Shown: positions 16,114-24,358, counted from the first letter of the stretch. The stretch: 34,979 nucleotides of DNA from Caballeronia sordidicola (GCF_002220365.1 NZ_MTHB01000136.1:1-34979); one strand, 5' to 3'. The notes: generated from the sequence alone by a model not told the origin. Numbers and translations: made by a program.

Positions 16114-16602
16114 TCAGGCGCGGAGGCGCGTGCGCCGCGCAGCCGTTATGCGGCGCAATTCCAGCCAGCGTTCGAGCCTGGAAGCCTGTTCCACGGCAAA
16201 TGCCACGGCCACCATGACCATCAGCGTGCCGAACACCACGACCAGCGCCAGGCGCCAACCGTTTTCCCGGAACAAACCACCGTATTGAACGGCGGCAACC
16301 GCGGCAGGGATAAAGAACAGCAGCATGTCGGTGAGCAACCAGTCCGCGCCGGCCTTGACCCAACGAGGCGCAACGCCGCCGCAAAACAGCAGCATCAGCA
16401 AGATCAGCAATCCCACGACACCGCCCGGCACAGGCAAATGGCAGGTGCGCGCAACGAAATCCGCGGCCAGCCAGATTGCCGCAATTCCAGCGCTCTGCAG
16501 CGCAATACGTGCAAACCGGCCGACTGCACCGCGCGACTGAGCGGCAACGCCCGCGCTGGCGGAACGGGTCGATGCAGGCAAAACCTCGGCAGGAATGAAC
16601 AT
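16114..16602 (-). CDS. lrgA: LrgA/CidA family holin-like membrane protein
   Basis: This 162-residue protein is in the CidA/LrgA holin-like family. After a hydrophilic N-terminal region of about 28 residues come four membrane segments: FARIALQSAGIAAIWLAADFV, the PVPGGVVGLLILLMLLFCGGV signature (the family's P-G-x-G-L pattern, about 57-77), LLTDMLLFFIPAAVAAV and LALVVVFGTLMVMVAVAFAV. The basic C-terminus is cytoplasmic. It is first in the lrgAB operon, with a TATATT -10 candidate at 16645-16650 on the minus strand. The longer-than-usual N-terminus could mean a later start, but no better ribosome site is evident. Confidence 0.9.
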   Translation of the reverse strand: MFIPAEVLPASTRSASAGVAAQSRGAVGRFARIALQSAGIAAIWLAADFVARTCHLPVPGGVVGLLILLMLLFCGGVAPRWVKAGADWLLTDMLLFFIPAAVAAVQYGGLFRENGWRLALVVVFGTLMVMVAVAFAVEQASRLERWLELRRITAARRTRLRA

Positions 16603-16644
16603 GACAGGCTTTTCAACACTCTAATAAGGGTTAACCTTGAGACG

Positions 16645-16650
16645 AATATA
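16645..16650 (-). promoter_or_regulatory. Candidate -10 box of the lrgAB promoter
   Basis: TATATT on the minus strand lies about 45 bases before the lrgA start codon. The region upstream is A/T-rich without a good -35, as expected of an activator-dependent promoter. It puts the transcription start near 16638, about 65 bases from the LysR-type box. Confidence 0.4.
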
Positions 16651-16695
16651 ACGCGTACTACAACATAATAAAAATGACTTAAACTTATCAAATGC

Positions 16696-16710
16696 ATTCC
16701 AATCTGGAAT
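16696..16710. promoter_or_regulatory. LysR-type regulator binding box between lrgA and its LysR gene
   Basis: ATTCC-N5-GGAAT is a perfect dyad with the T-N11-A pattern of LysR-type boxes. It lies 13 bases upstream of the LysR start codon and about 65 bases upstream of the predicted lrgA transcription start, the classical recognition-site position for activation of a divergent target with autoregulation. Two further GGAAT elements follow at roughly 10-base steps and may be activation subsites. Confidence 0.6.
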
Positions 16711-16723
16711 TCAAGGAATCTGT

Positions 16724-17677
16724 ATGGAATTGCGATCGTTGCGATATTTCGTCGAAGTCGTGAAGCAAAAAAGCTTCACCGGCGCTGCCGAGAAAATGTT
16801 CGTCACGCAGCCGACCATCAGCAAGATGGTGAAGTCGCTCGAGGACGAAATCGGTTCGCCGCTGCTGCTGCGCGAGAGCCGCCAGATGGTGCTCACCGAC
16901 GCCGGCCAGATCGTCTATCAGCGTGGACTCGAAGTACTGGCGGCACACGCGCAACTCGAAGCTGAACTCAACGATCTCGGCAAACTTGGGCGCGGCACGC
17001 TCACTATCGGGATTCCGCCCATGGGCGGATCGCTGTTCACCCCGGCCATTGCCACGTTCAAGAAGCGCTATCCGAAGGTGGAGTTGAAGCTGTTCGAACG
17101 TGGCTCGAAAGCGATCGAGGCGGCGTTGATCGACGGCGAAATGGAGCTCGGCGGCGTGCTGCAACCGGTCGATCTCGCGACCTTCGACGTGCTGCCGATC
17201 AGCCGCCAACTACTCTGGCTCGTCGCGCCAAAGGGTTCTCGCTGGGATTCGCTGGTAGATGTGCCGCTCGCCGATCTCGCGCCGGAACCGTTCGTGTTTT
17301 ATGGCGAAAGCCTCGCGTTATCGGACCTCGTGCTCAACGCTTGCCGCGAAGCCGGGTTCACGCCGGCGATCGTGGGGCGCAGCGGCCACTGGGATTTCAT
17401 GGCGGCGTTGGTGCAGGCGGGCGTGGGTATTGCGTTGCTGCCCGCGCCGTATTGCCGGCGGCTCGATGTCAACGCATTCACCTGCCGGCCGGTGGTCGCG
17501 CCAGAAATTCATTGGGACATGGCCGTGGGGTGGCGCCGCAACGGCTATTTGTCAAACGCGGCACGTGCGTGGCTCGAGGTCGTGCGACAAACACTACCGG
17601 CCAATCTCGGCGATGACTTCCTGCAAGGCCCCGCTGACCGATTTCCGGCGCGCGTGCGCAACGCCGCGACGAGGTAG
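16724..17677 (+). CDS. LysR-family transcriptional regulator (CidR-like)
   Basis: This 317-residue LysR-type regulator starts with the winged-helix domain (residues 1-60: MELRSLRYFVEVVKQKSFTG, then AAEKMFVTQPTISKMVKSLE). A ligand-binding domain follows from about residue 90 (LTIGIPPMGGSLFTPAIATF). It is divergent from lrgAB, and the shared 121-base gap holds a LysR box, so it very probably controls lrgAB, as CidR does in other bacteria. In CidR systems the inducer is acetate or pyruvate metabolism; the ligand here is not visible. Length and start are family-typical. The gene ends before a bidirectional terminator. Confidence 0.92.
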   Translation: MELRSLRYFVEVVKQKSFTGAAEKMFVTQPTISKMVKSLEDEIGSPLLLRESRQMVLTDAGQIVYQRGLEVLAAHAQLEAELNDLGKLGRGTLTIGIPPMGGSLFTPAIATFKKRYPKVELKLFERGSKAIEAALIDGEMELGGVLQPVDLATFDVLPISRQLLWLVAPKGSRWDSLVDVPLADLAPEPFVFYGESLALSDLVLNACREAGFTPAIVGRSGHWDFMAALVQAGVGIALLPAPYCRRLDVNAFTCRPVVAPEIHWDMAVGWRRNGYLSNAARAWLEVVRQTLPANLGDDFLQGPADRFPARVRNAATR

Positions 17678-17705
17678 CGCGTCAGGTAACGAGTCACTCA
17701 GCGCC

Positions 17706-17748
17706 AAAAAAACACCCTGTACCGCTCGCGCGGGACAGGGTGTTTTTT
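17706..17748. terminator. Bidirectional rho-independent terminator
   Basis: The stem ACACCCTGT/ACAGGGTGT is extended by A-runs on the left and T-runs on the right, so both strands show a strong GC stem followed by T6 or T7. The loop is 14 bases. It serves the rightward LysR gene and the leftward OmpA-family gene, which converge here. Confidence 0.92.
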
Positions 17749-17792
17749 GCTGCCAGGCCGGTGCCGAACCTTCGCGGCGTCCGGTCAGGCGA

Positions 17793-19484
17793 TCATTCCT
17801 GCACTGAGAAGTCGATCCGGCGGTTCGCGAAACGTCCGCTGGCCGTTGCGTTGTCCGCGATCGGATTGGCGTCGCCAAAACCTTGGGCCGTCAGCGAATC
17901 AGCAGAAACGCCATGCTTCACAAGGACCGCACGCACTGCTTCCGCACGCTTCTTCGACAACATCAGGTTCGTACTCGGCTGGCCGACATTGTCGGAATAA
18001 CCGCCCACGTTCAGCTTGACCGTCTTGCCCTTCGTCTCGCACGCCTTCAGCACTTCTGCCGATTTCGCCAACGCCAGTTGCGCGTCTTGCGGCGGCACGT
18101 CGGAACCCGTACGGAAATTGATGACTTGCAGGTTCAGCACCTTGGTGACATCGGCGGCCGAGCAATCATCGCTCAACGACGAGAACGCGCTCATGAACGA
18201 GTCCTTCGCGCTTTGGACTGCTTGCGTGACGTTGAAAGTACCGATGGTAAAGCCCGCGCCGAACAACGTCTTCAGCTTGTCCATCCAGCCGTTGCGCACA
18301 TCTGCAGCGGTACCGCTCAACTCGATCTTTTCACCCGACAACTTGGCTTCAGCGCCCGGCAATTGCATCAGCGGCAACAGGCCGTCGAGCTTGTCGAGCC
18401 AGCTAGCCGGCTTGGTGTCCGGGTCAACGGCAATGGTCGCGTTCAGATGGTCCGCGCCGAACTTCGCCGTCAGTGCGGCAAGCAGCGTGGCCTTCTCTTC
18501 TTCGCTGCCGACCGTTGCGTGAATGGTCGGAGCGCCAAGCTTGTCGACGGTGAACGTCAGCAGCGCATCCTTGGTAGGCGCGGGTGCGGCGGCAGGCGCC
18601 GAAGCCGGTGCAGGTTCGGAAGCAGGTTCCGACGCCGCTTCAGCAGCAACCGCCGGGGTCGATGTAACCACGGGCGCTGCGGCGGACGCTGCAACAGGAG
18701 CCGCAGCGGGTGCCGGTGCGAGCGGCGTCTGGTTGACGCAGCTTCGGCCAAACAGCAACGCAAGCAACGCGAGAGCGGCGGCGACAGCCAGCCACCACCA
18801 TTTCTTCGATCGAGCCTTCTCTTCCACCACGATACGGTCGAGCGAAGGGTTGACGGCCGGCGATGCGCCGACTGTTGACGGGTGTTCAAGATGCGACGAC
18901 ACCGCTTTCATCTGCGCCCCAACGCCGGACAGGAAACTAGCCGCACCGCCCAGACCCAGCGCGCTGGCTACTTCTTCCGTCATGCTTGCCTTCACCATCG
19001 GCAACTGATGGCCGAGCAGCGTGGGCAACTGACCGACATTGCCGCCGGACTTCGTGAAGTAATGCTTTAGCACGCCGAACAATGCAGCCGTGACGATGCC
19101 GCCCAATGCATGCGTGGCGCCAACCGATACGCCTGTCTTCGATGCCACCGCGTTGCTCAACGCGTTCACGCGTTCTTCGGACGCCACGCCGCTCGCGAGT
19201 CGCGTACCCGACGCGAGCAACGATTGCAGGCCGTCGCCGTGGACGAGTTGCGGCAGCATATCGACGATATTGGCGTTCGCATCCGGTGACATGATCGACG
19301 CGAACAAGCCGCGCGCGCCTTCAGGCGATGCGGCTTTGTTCATCAGCGACCCGACGAGTGCCGGCGCGATCATGCCGACCACGCGCTTCGCCGCTTCGGG
19401 AGCGACGCCCAATTTTGTAGCGAGTTGTTGCAACACGCTTTCGGTCAAAGCGCCCTGTACTAGCTGAATAACATTGATGCTCAT
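17793..19484 (-). CDS. DUF937-like / OmpA fusion protein, inner-membrane anchored
   Basis: This 563-residue protein has an unusual order. Residues 1-200 resemble the DUF937/YidB-type domain (alpha-helical, alanine- and leucine-rich, with APALVGSLMNKAASPEGARGLF). A single membrane helix (229-246, WWWLAVAAALALLALLFG) follows, then an Ala/Pro/Glu-rich linker (252-305), a BON-like region (about 306-420), and an OmpA-type peptidoglycan-binding domain (455-563). The last contains GYSDNVG (496-502), ALSKKRAEAV-like sequence and the closing GRFANRRID (550-558). The helix orients the DUF937-like part in the cytoplasm and OmpA in the periplasm, linking membrane to cell wall. There is no signal peptide. 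A -10-like TATAAT lies at 19544-19549. Its function is unknown. Confidence 0.85.
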   Translation of the reverse strand: MSINVIQLVQGALTESVLQQLATKLGVAPEAAKRVVGMIAPALVGSLMNKAASPEGARGLFASIMSPDANANIVDMLPQLVHGDGLQSLLASGTRLASGVASEERVNALSNAVASKTGVSVGATHALGGIVTAALFGVLKHYFTKSGGNVGQLPTLLGHQLPMVKASMTEEVASALGLGGAASFLSGVGAQMKAVSSHLEHPSTVGASPAVNPSLDRIVVEEKARSKKWWWLAVAAALALLALLFGRSCVNQTPLAPAPAAAPVAASAAAPVVTSTPAVAAEAASEPASEPAPASAPAAAPAPTKDALLTFTVDKLGAPTIHATVGSEEEKATLLAALTAKFGADHLNATIAVDPDTKPASWLDKLDGLLPLMQLPGAEAKLSGEKIELSGTAADVRNGWMDKLKTLFGAGFTIGTFNVTQAVQSAKDSFMSAFSSLSDDCSAADVTKVLNLQVINFRTGSDVPPQDAQLALAKSAEVLKACETKGKTVKLNVGGYSDNVGQPSTNLMLSKKRAEAVRAVLVKHGVSADSLTAQGFGDANPIADNATASGRFANRRIDFSVQE

Positions 19485-19813
19485 TTAAATTGCCTTTTCC
19501 TTACTTGCGTGAATTCACTAACTGCCCAGATTGAGCGAAGCGGATTATAGATTCGGCATTTAACAAATAAGGACTTCAGACTAAAAATCGGAAATACCTC
19601 AAAGCAGAAAGTTTGAGACGGTTCCCAAAACATCATGGATCACCCATGAATGGCATCGCATTGATGCAGTAATCGAAGCGCAAACTTTGAATGAACGTTA
19701 ATTCGCACTAGTCGATTCAATTCGCGAAGCTGCGGTACATGACGGCGATCAAGGTTTTTGCAAAAATTGAGGCGAGCGAGCAAACTGAATGACCGCATGA
19801 CGGAGGCAACGCG
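19485..19813. other. Divergent intergenic region between the OmpA-family gene and aidB
   Basis: These 329 bases carry no convincing gene. A TATAAT on the minus strand (19544-19549) is the likely -10 of the OmpA-family gene. On the other side, toward aidB, are inverted repeats at 19608-19615/19681-19688, 19633-19638/19644-19649 and 19653-19657/19663-19667 that nest into a three-way-junction shape. No AidB/Ada-type operator could be recognised. Confidence 0.5.
19544..19549 (-). promoter_or_regulatory. Candidate -10 box for the DUF937/OmpA gene
   Basis: A perfect TATAAT on the minus strand lies 60 bases before the start codon. No convincing -35 was found at the right spacing. Confidence 0.45.
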
Positions 19814-21505
19814 ATGGGCTCATCCACCTACGGCCAGACGCACGAAGTCACGAACCAGGCACCACCGCTTGAGCGCTGCAACGCGATGACCACCGACGCG
19901 GCGCTCTTGGCAGCAGTAGAACGCGAAGGTGCGGCGTGGCACCTCGATACACTCACCCGCGACGGTCTGGCGCTCACCCATCCCGATATTCTCGCGCTCG
20001 CCGACCTGGCCAACCGGCATACGCCCGAACACCACCCGTTCAGCGCGCGCGGCGAGCGTATTGATGCAATCGAATTCCATCCGGCGTGGCACACGCTGCT
20101 TTCGATGCTGCGCGAGCAAGGCATTCACTCGCTGCCGTTTGAAACCGCCACGCCGAAACCCGGCTCCATGGCCGCACGCGCCGCCGGATATTTTCTCCAC
20201 GCGCAACTGGAAAGCGGTTCGTTGTGCCCGCTGACCATGACCTTCGCCAGCATTCCCGTGCTGCAGCAGGAACCCGCGTTGTACGCAAAGTTGAAAGCGC
20301 AATTGCTCTCGCGCCACCACGATCCGCGCGATATTTCGCTCGACGCCAGCAAGCGATCGATGATGATCGGCATGGGCATGACCGAGAAACAGGGCGGCTC
20401 GGACGTGCGCAGCAACCGGACCCGCGCGTTTCCCGAGGGTGCGGGCGGACGGGGCGGCGAGTATCGGCTCATCGGCCATAAGTGGTTCTTCTCGGCGCCT
20501 CAATGCGACGCCCATCTCGTCCTCGCCCGCACGGGCGGCAACACCGGGGAAAACGGCCCGGTTTCCTGCTTCTATGTCCCGCGTTTCGCGCCGGATGGAT
20601 CGAAGAACGCCGTGCAGGTCCAGCAACTCAAGGACAAGCTCGGCAACCGTTCGAACGCCAGCAGCGAAGTCGAATTCCTCGACGCCTACGGCATCATGAT
20701 TGGCGAAGAAGGGCGCGGCGTGCCGACGATCATCGAAATGGCGAACTTCACGCGTCTCGATTGCGTGATCGGCAGCGCTGCGTTGATGCGCGCCGCGCTG
20801 ATCCAGGCGGTTCATCACGCGCGGCATCGGCGGGTGTTCGGCGCGAAGCTCATCGACCAGCCGCTGATGCGCAACGTTCTCGCCGATCTCGCGCTGGAAT
20901 CCGAAGCGGCCACCGTCCTGTTCATGCGACTCGCGGGCGCCTTCGAGAACTCAGCGAAGCCGGAAGAACGCGCGTGGCGCCGTATCGTGACGCCGGCGGC
21001 GAAGTTCTGGATCTGCAAGCGCGCGCTGGAATTCACGGGCGAGGCAATGGAGGTTTGGGGAGGAAACGGTTACGTCGAAACGGGACCGATGGCGCGGTTT
21101 TATCGGGAGGCGCCGGTGAATTCGATCTGGGAAGGATCGGGGAATGTGATGTGCCTCGACGTGCTGCGGGCATTCGAGCGCGAACCCGATGCGGCCCGCG
21201 CGATGTTCGATTCGTGGCAGGCGGTCGCGGGTGAACATCGCGTACTCGGCGATGCGCTGAAAACGCTGCTCGCCATGCTGCAAGGTGACCCGGCTACGCG
21301 CGAAGCATCGGCGCGGGGGATCGCGCAGCAGCTGGTGCTCACGGCGCAAGGGGTTCTGCTCGCGCAGCACGCGCCGGCCGGCGTGGCGGCGGCGTTCGTG
21401 GAAACCCGTCTCGGCGATGCCCGTGGTTCGGTCAATCGCGTGTATGGAACGCTGCCGGCAACGTTCGATTTCAACGCACTGATCGAGCGCGCGTTCGCGG
21501 GATAG
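19814..21505 (+). CDS. aidB: AidB-like acyl-CoA dehydrogenase family flavoprotein
   Basis: This 563-residue protein is in the AidB branch of the acyl-CoA dehydrogenase superfamily. The start at 19814 keeps the family N-terminus (THEVTNQAPPLERCN, residues 9-23) and has a GGAGG ribosome site. The FAD-binding segment GMTEKQGGSDVRSN (188-201) and HKWFFSAPQCD (about 220-230) follow, then YGIMIGEEGRGV, and GEAMEVWGGNGYVETG with the arginine and acidic residues of the active-site pocket (about 413-428). E. coli AidB protects DNA against alkylation and is induced by Ada; many relatives are annotated as isovaleryl-CoA dehydrogenases. No ada or leucine-catabolism genes are nearby, so which role applies is open. 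The AidB branch is well supported. Confidence 0.88.
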   Translation: MGSSTYGQTHEVTNQAPPLERCNAMTTDAALLAAVEREGAAWHLDTLTRDGLALTHPDILALADLANRHTPEHHPFSARGERIDAIEFHPAWHTLLSMLREQGIHSLPFETATPKPGSMAARAAGYFLHAQLESGSLCPLTMTFASIPVLQQEPALYAKLKAQLLSRHHDPRDISLDASKRSMMIGMGMTEKQGGSDVRSNRTRAFPEGAGGRGGEYRLIGHKWFFSAPQCDAHLVLARTGGNTGENGPVSCFYVPRFAPDGSKNAVQVQQLKDKLGNRSNASSEVEFLDAYGIMIGEEGRGVPTIIEMANFTRLDCVIGSAALMRAALIQAVHHARHRRVFGAKLIDQPLMRNVLADLALESEAATVLFMRLAGAFENSAKPEERAWRRIVTPAAKFWICKRALEFTGEAMEVWGGNGYVETGPMARFYREAPVNSIWEGSGNVMCLDVLRAFEREPDAARAMFDSWQAVAGEHRVLGDALKTLLAMLQGDPATREASARGIAQQLVLTAQGVLLAQHAPAGVAAAFVETRLGDARGSVNRVYGTLPATFDFNALIERAFAG

Positions 21506-21551
21506 TCTGGGTATAGCTTCGGGATAGCGCGCAAATGTGACGCTCGATGAA

Positions 21552-21893
21552 TCAAGCCGCGCGGCTACGCCCCTTGCGCACTGGAATTGCGGGGTCCACC
21601 TCGGGCGGCGGCCCCGCCTCCACCCCGTTCTCCAGCCGGTACAACCACGCGAGCAGTTCTGCCACCGCTTGATAAAGCGCGGGCGGAATGCGCGAATCCA
21701 GGTCGACCTGCATCAGCAACGACACCATCTCCGGCGATTCATGCACGTACAGCCCCGCGTCCTTTGCGCGCTGCACGATCATTTCAGCAACCAGCCCGTA
21801 GCCCTTCGCGACCACGCGCGGCGCGGCGTCGGCGTTTTTGGTGTCGTAGGTGAGCGCGGTTGCCTGCTTGCGCGAATCGTTGCGCTGACTCAC
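21552..21893 (-). CDS. FlhB C-terminal-like (FlhX/EscU-type) protein
   Basis: This 113-residue protein matches only the cytoplasmic C-terminal part of FlhB, the export-gate switch of the flagellar type III system. The pattern KQATALTYDTKNADAAPRVVAKGYGLVAEMIVQRAKDAG resembles the FlhB region after the autocleavage site, but the NPTH cleavage motif is missing: RKQATAL stands in its place. In Caulobacter and Salmonella, stand-alone FlhB C-terminal homologues (FhlX) can replace the cleaved FlhB fragment in switching. It overlaps the end of the FliK-like gene by four bases and so is tied to hook-length control. The C-terminus is charged (RKGRSRAA). Confidence 0.85.
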   Translation of the reverse strand: MSQRNDSRKQATALTYDTKNADAAPRVVAKGYGLVAEMIVQRAKDAGLYVHESPEMVSLLMQVDLDSRIPPALYQAVAELLAWLYRLENGVEAGPPPEVDPAIPVRKGRSRAA

Positions 21894-23248
21894 GTGTCGC
21901 TCCCAGCCAATGGCGATGTTGAGGCCGGCGACGATACCGCCGGGCTAGCGACATCGGCGAAATGGGGGAACGCCGGGTCAGCGGCCAGGTCGGCCAGCGC
22001 GTCGCGGGCGTGCACCGTCAATCCGGCGAGCTGCAATCCCGCAGCGTCGAGTTGTTGCCGGAAATGATCGCCATCGGCGGCAAGACGGGCGGCACCGCCC
22101 TCGCTCGCATTCAGCCGCACCACGAGATGCTGGCCGGTGAGCACGAGATCGGCGTCCACATTGCCGAGCGTGGGCAAGCTCAGCGTGACACGCGTGTGCC
22201 AGGCGCGATCCGTATCGGCCGGACTTGCTCGCGCATCGCTATCGTGGGACGGATCGCGCCCATAGGGAGCGCGGTTCTGCGGCTGGATTTCCCACTCGAA
22301 CTTCGCGCCCGGCCACGCTTCGCCGGACCAGCGAAACTGGTCGGAAGCGAGCATGTCGAGCTGCTGGCGGACCAGCGGAATAGTCGACGGATGGATACCT
22401 GAGGCGATCGCCGCCTGCACGGCCGAATCCTGCAGATGCGCAGCCGACGGCAGCGCGCCCGTTCCTGCTGTCCCTGCCCCCTGCGCCGTCGATGAGAACA
22501 CGCTCGTGGGCATCGCGCGCACCGATGCCGCCAGCGCCGCCGCCTGTTGCGGCGTTTGAGGGGTCGGCACGGGACGCATGGGAGTGGGCGCGTCGGGGGT
22601 ATCGGCGGCGGCGAAAGTGGGCGGCAGCAGCGTTTCGTCGATCCAGACTTCAGGCGCCGCTTCCGCCGCAGCCGGGAAAGAATCCGACGTCAATTCGCTT
22701 GCCAATTTATCCACGCGTGCCTGGGGCTCATTGCGCAGCGACGCAAGCGAACGCTGCCCGCCCAGCCAGAGCGCGATATGGTTTTCGTAGAAAAGCCCGC
22801 TGTCCACGACGGTCCTGGCCAGCATTGCCGCCAGCACGGGCGTGGGCAAAGGCGGCGCGGGCGGATTGACCGCGCTCGCGGCATTCGCCGAGCTGGAGGA
22901 AAACAACGATCCGGACAGGCTCTCGAACGCGCTGGCGGCCACGACCAGGCGCGGCGCGGTTGGCCACAACGGCGAGCTGCCGAGCAAAGCGGGCGTCGCG
23001 CCGCCGCCGAATCGCGAAATGATGTCGAGCGTGCGCGCAATCTCGCTCAATGCGGTCTGCGTCGACGGTCCCGGCGCGGCATACGCGCTGATAACGGCTG
23101 CGGGCGTGGCGACCCGCGGGGTATCGACTAGCAGTTGCGAGGTATTGGCTTGAGGCGCGGTCGAACTGGTCTGCGTATTAAGCGCGGACAACAGCATGTC
23201 AGTGCGGCTGGCAAGCAGCGCAGCGACGGCGGAGTCCAGTCCAGTCAT
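21890..23248 (-). CDS. FliK-like flagellar hook-length control protein (second copy)
   Basis: This 452-residue protein has a long alanine-, proline- and threonine-rich N-terminal half (low complexity, about 1-280). It has a C-terminal region, around LSLPTLGNVDADLVLTGQHLVVRLNASEGG (about residues 352-381) and LDAAGLQLAGLTVHA, resembling the Flg_hook domain of FliK. It differs strongly from the other FliK at 30572-32143. Hook-length control proteins measure hook growth and switch export specificity through FlhB. Its partner gene is the FlhB-C-terminal-like gene directly downstream, with a 4-base overlap. It is third in the fliS operon under a sigma-28 promoter, so it would be made late, unlike the main fliK. 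Confidence 0.8.
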   Translation of the reverse strand: MTGLDSAVAALLASRTDMLLSALNTQTSSTAPQANTSQLLVDTPRVATPAAVISAYAAPGPSTQTALSEIARTLDIISRFGGGATPALLGSSPLWPTAPRLVVAASAFESLSGSLFSSSSANAASAVNPPAPPLPTPVLAAMLARTVVDSGLFYENHIALWLGGQRSLASLRNEPQARVDKLASELTSDSFPAAAEAAPEVWIDETLLPPTFAAADTPDAPTPMRPVPTPQTPQQAAALAASVRAMPTSVFSSTAQGAGTAGTGALPSAAHLQDSAVQAAIASGIHPSTIPLVRQQLDMLASDQFRWSGEAWPGAKFEWEIQPQNRAPYGRDPSHDSDARASPADTDRAWHTRVTLSLPTLGNVDADLVLTGQHLVVRLNASEGGAARLAADGDHFRQQLDAAGLQLAGLTVHARDALADLAADPAFPHFADVASPAVSSPASTSPLAGSDT

Positions 23249-23325
23249 GCCAGTATCCTCGGGTCAGCAGTCCAGCCGAACGGCCGGCCACCGGTTTCAA
23301 CGAGCCCCGAACGCGTCAAACGCGC

Positions 23326-23658
23326 CTAGCGGAACCCGATCATCTTTTTCAAAACTCGCACGGGCCTGTTCACGGTGAATAACGCTGCGGACAAACGCGC
23401 GAGGCTGGGGGTGCTGAGGTCACGAATGGCGGCGTCGTCGGCAAGAATCCGGCGCACCAGTTCGAGCTTGCGGGCACGCGCGGTATCGTCCAGTTCAGAA
23501 CTGGGATCGGCTTCTCTCAAGCCGTCGACCAAATCCCGGTACGTGCTCTGCATAGTCTTCAATTCGCCCCATTCTCCACTGCGTGCTGCGGCCAGCATGC
23601 ACGCAGAAAGTGCGGCAATCGCTTCATAATGAGCGAAATAATCTTGTGTGGTTTTCAT
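23326..23658 (-). CDS. fliT: Flagellar protein FliT
   Basis: FliT is the export chaperone of the filament cap protein FliD; in enterobacteria it also binds FlhDC. The 110-residue protein (from MKTTQDYFAHYEAI) is helical and charged, with NDDAAIRDLS-like heptads (VRRILADDAAIRDLSTPSLARL) as in FliT. The start at 23658 is the first ATG; a TTG at 23667 is also possible. No good ribosome site precedes either, so translation may depend on coupling to fliS, which ends 24 bases earlier. The position directly after fliS is the usual one and supports the call. Confidence 0.8.
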   Translation of the reverse strand: MKTTQDYFAHYEAIAALSACMLAAARSGEWGELKTMQSTYRDLVDGLREADPSSELDDTARARKLELVRRILADDAAIRDLSTPSLARLSAALFTVNRPVRVLKKMIGFR

Positions 23659-23682
23659 TATGTGCAAGCATGTTTCGCGGCT

Positions 23683-24096
23683 TCAGGCCGCAGCCATTTT
23701 TGCTGCATCGGGTGCAATCGCCATCCAGGCTTCCTCCAGGGTCGCCAGCAGGCCATCGATCTCCACCAGCACCTCTTCGCTCTGACGCACATTTGCTTCC
23801 AGCAAGCGATGCGACATGTACGTGTACAACGCATCCAGGCGGGCCGCGATGTCGCCGCCGATGTCCCGGTTGAGCGACTGCTGCAAACCGCTTTCAATAA
23901 TATTGATCGCTTTGGTGATCGCTTCGCCGCGTGCCGGAATATTGCCCTGCTGCAGGTGCATCCGCGCCTGGGCAATTGCCTGTCGCGCACCCTGGTACAG
24001 CATGGCGACCAGCCTGTGCGGGCTCGCGCCCATTACGCCTGTCTGAACGCCGACGCGTGCATAGGCGTTCGCTCCACCGTGTCCCTGGGAAAACAT
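23683..24096 (-). CDS. fliS: Flagellar export chaperone FliS
   Basis: FliS binds the C-terminus of flagellin in the cytoplasm and keeps it export-ready. The 137-residue protein contains the FliS signatures NAYARVGVQTGVMGASPHRL (residues 9-28) and ALYTYMSHRLLEANVRQSEE (about 91-110). The start at 24096 (MFSQGHGGANAYARV) has GGAGA about 7 bases upstream; a longer open frame upstream has no conservation and overlaps the leader. It heads the fliS-fliT-fliK-flhX operon behind a near-consensus sigma-28 promoter, the expected class for late genes. Confidence 0.95.
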   Translation of the reverse strand: MFSQGHGGANAYARVGVQTGVMGASPHRLVAMLYQGARQAIAQARMHLQQGNIPARGEAITKAINIIESGLQQSLNRDIGGDIAARLDALYTYMSHRLLEANVRQSEEVLVEIDGLLATLEEAWMAIAPDAAKMAAA

Positions 24097-24251
24097 CCGA
24101 CCCTCTCCTTTTGCGCTTGCGTCGTCATGGGCGTTCGCGCGAATGCGCAGCACGACAGCGCACTTATTGACGAAAACCGTGATGAACCGTTGCCGATGAA
24201 CTGATCGAGACCCTTCTATTTGTCTGATCGTTTATCGTGCTGCTATCCGGG

Positions 24252-24278
24252 TTATCGGAAAAAGCGGCAAAAGCTTTA
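24252..24278 (-). promoter_or_regulatory. Sigma-28 (FliA) promoter for the fliS operon
   Basis: On the minus strand TAAA (24275-24278) is followed after exactly 15 bases by TCCGATAA (24252-24259). The consensus is TAAA-N15-GCCGATAA, so 11 of 12 specified bases match. It lies about 155 bases before the fliS start codon. Confidence 0.85.
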
Positions 24279-24358
24279 GGCGTGCTTTGCGTCACAACGA
24301 ATTCCAGGAGGGGAAATAGTCGGCAGGTCGATGGTGCGGAAAACCGGTGGCGCAGCGT

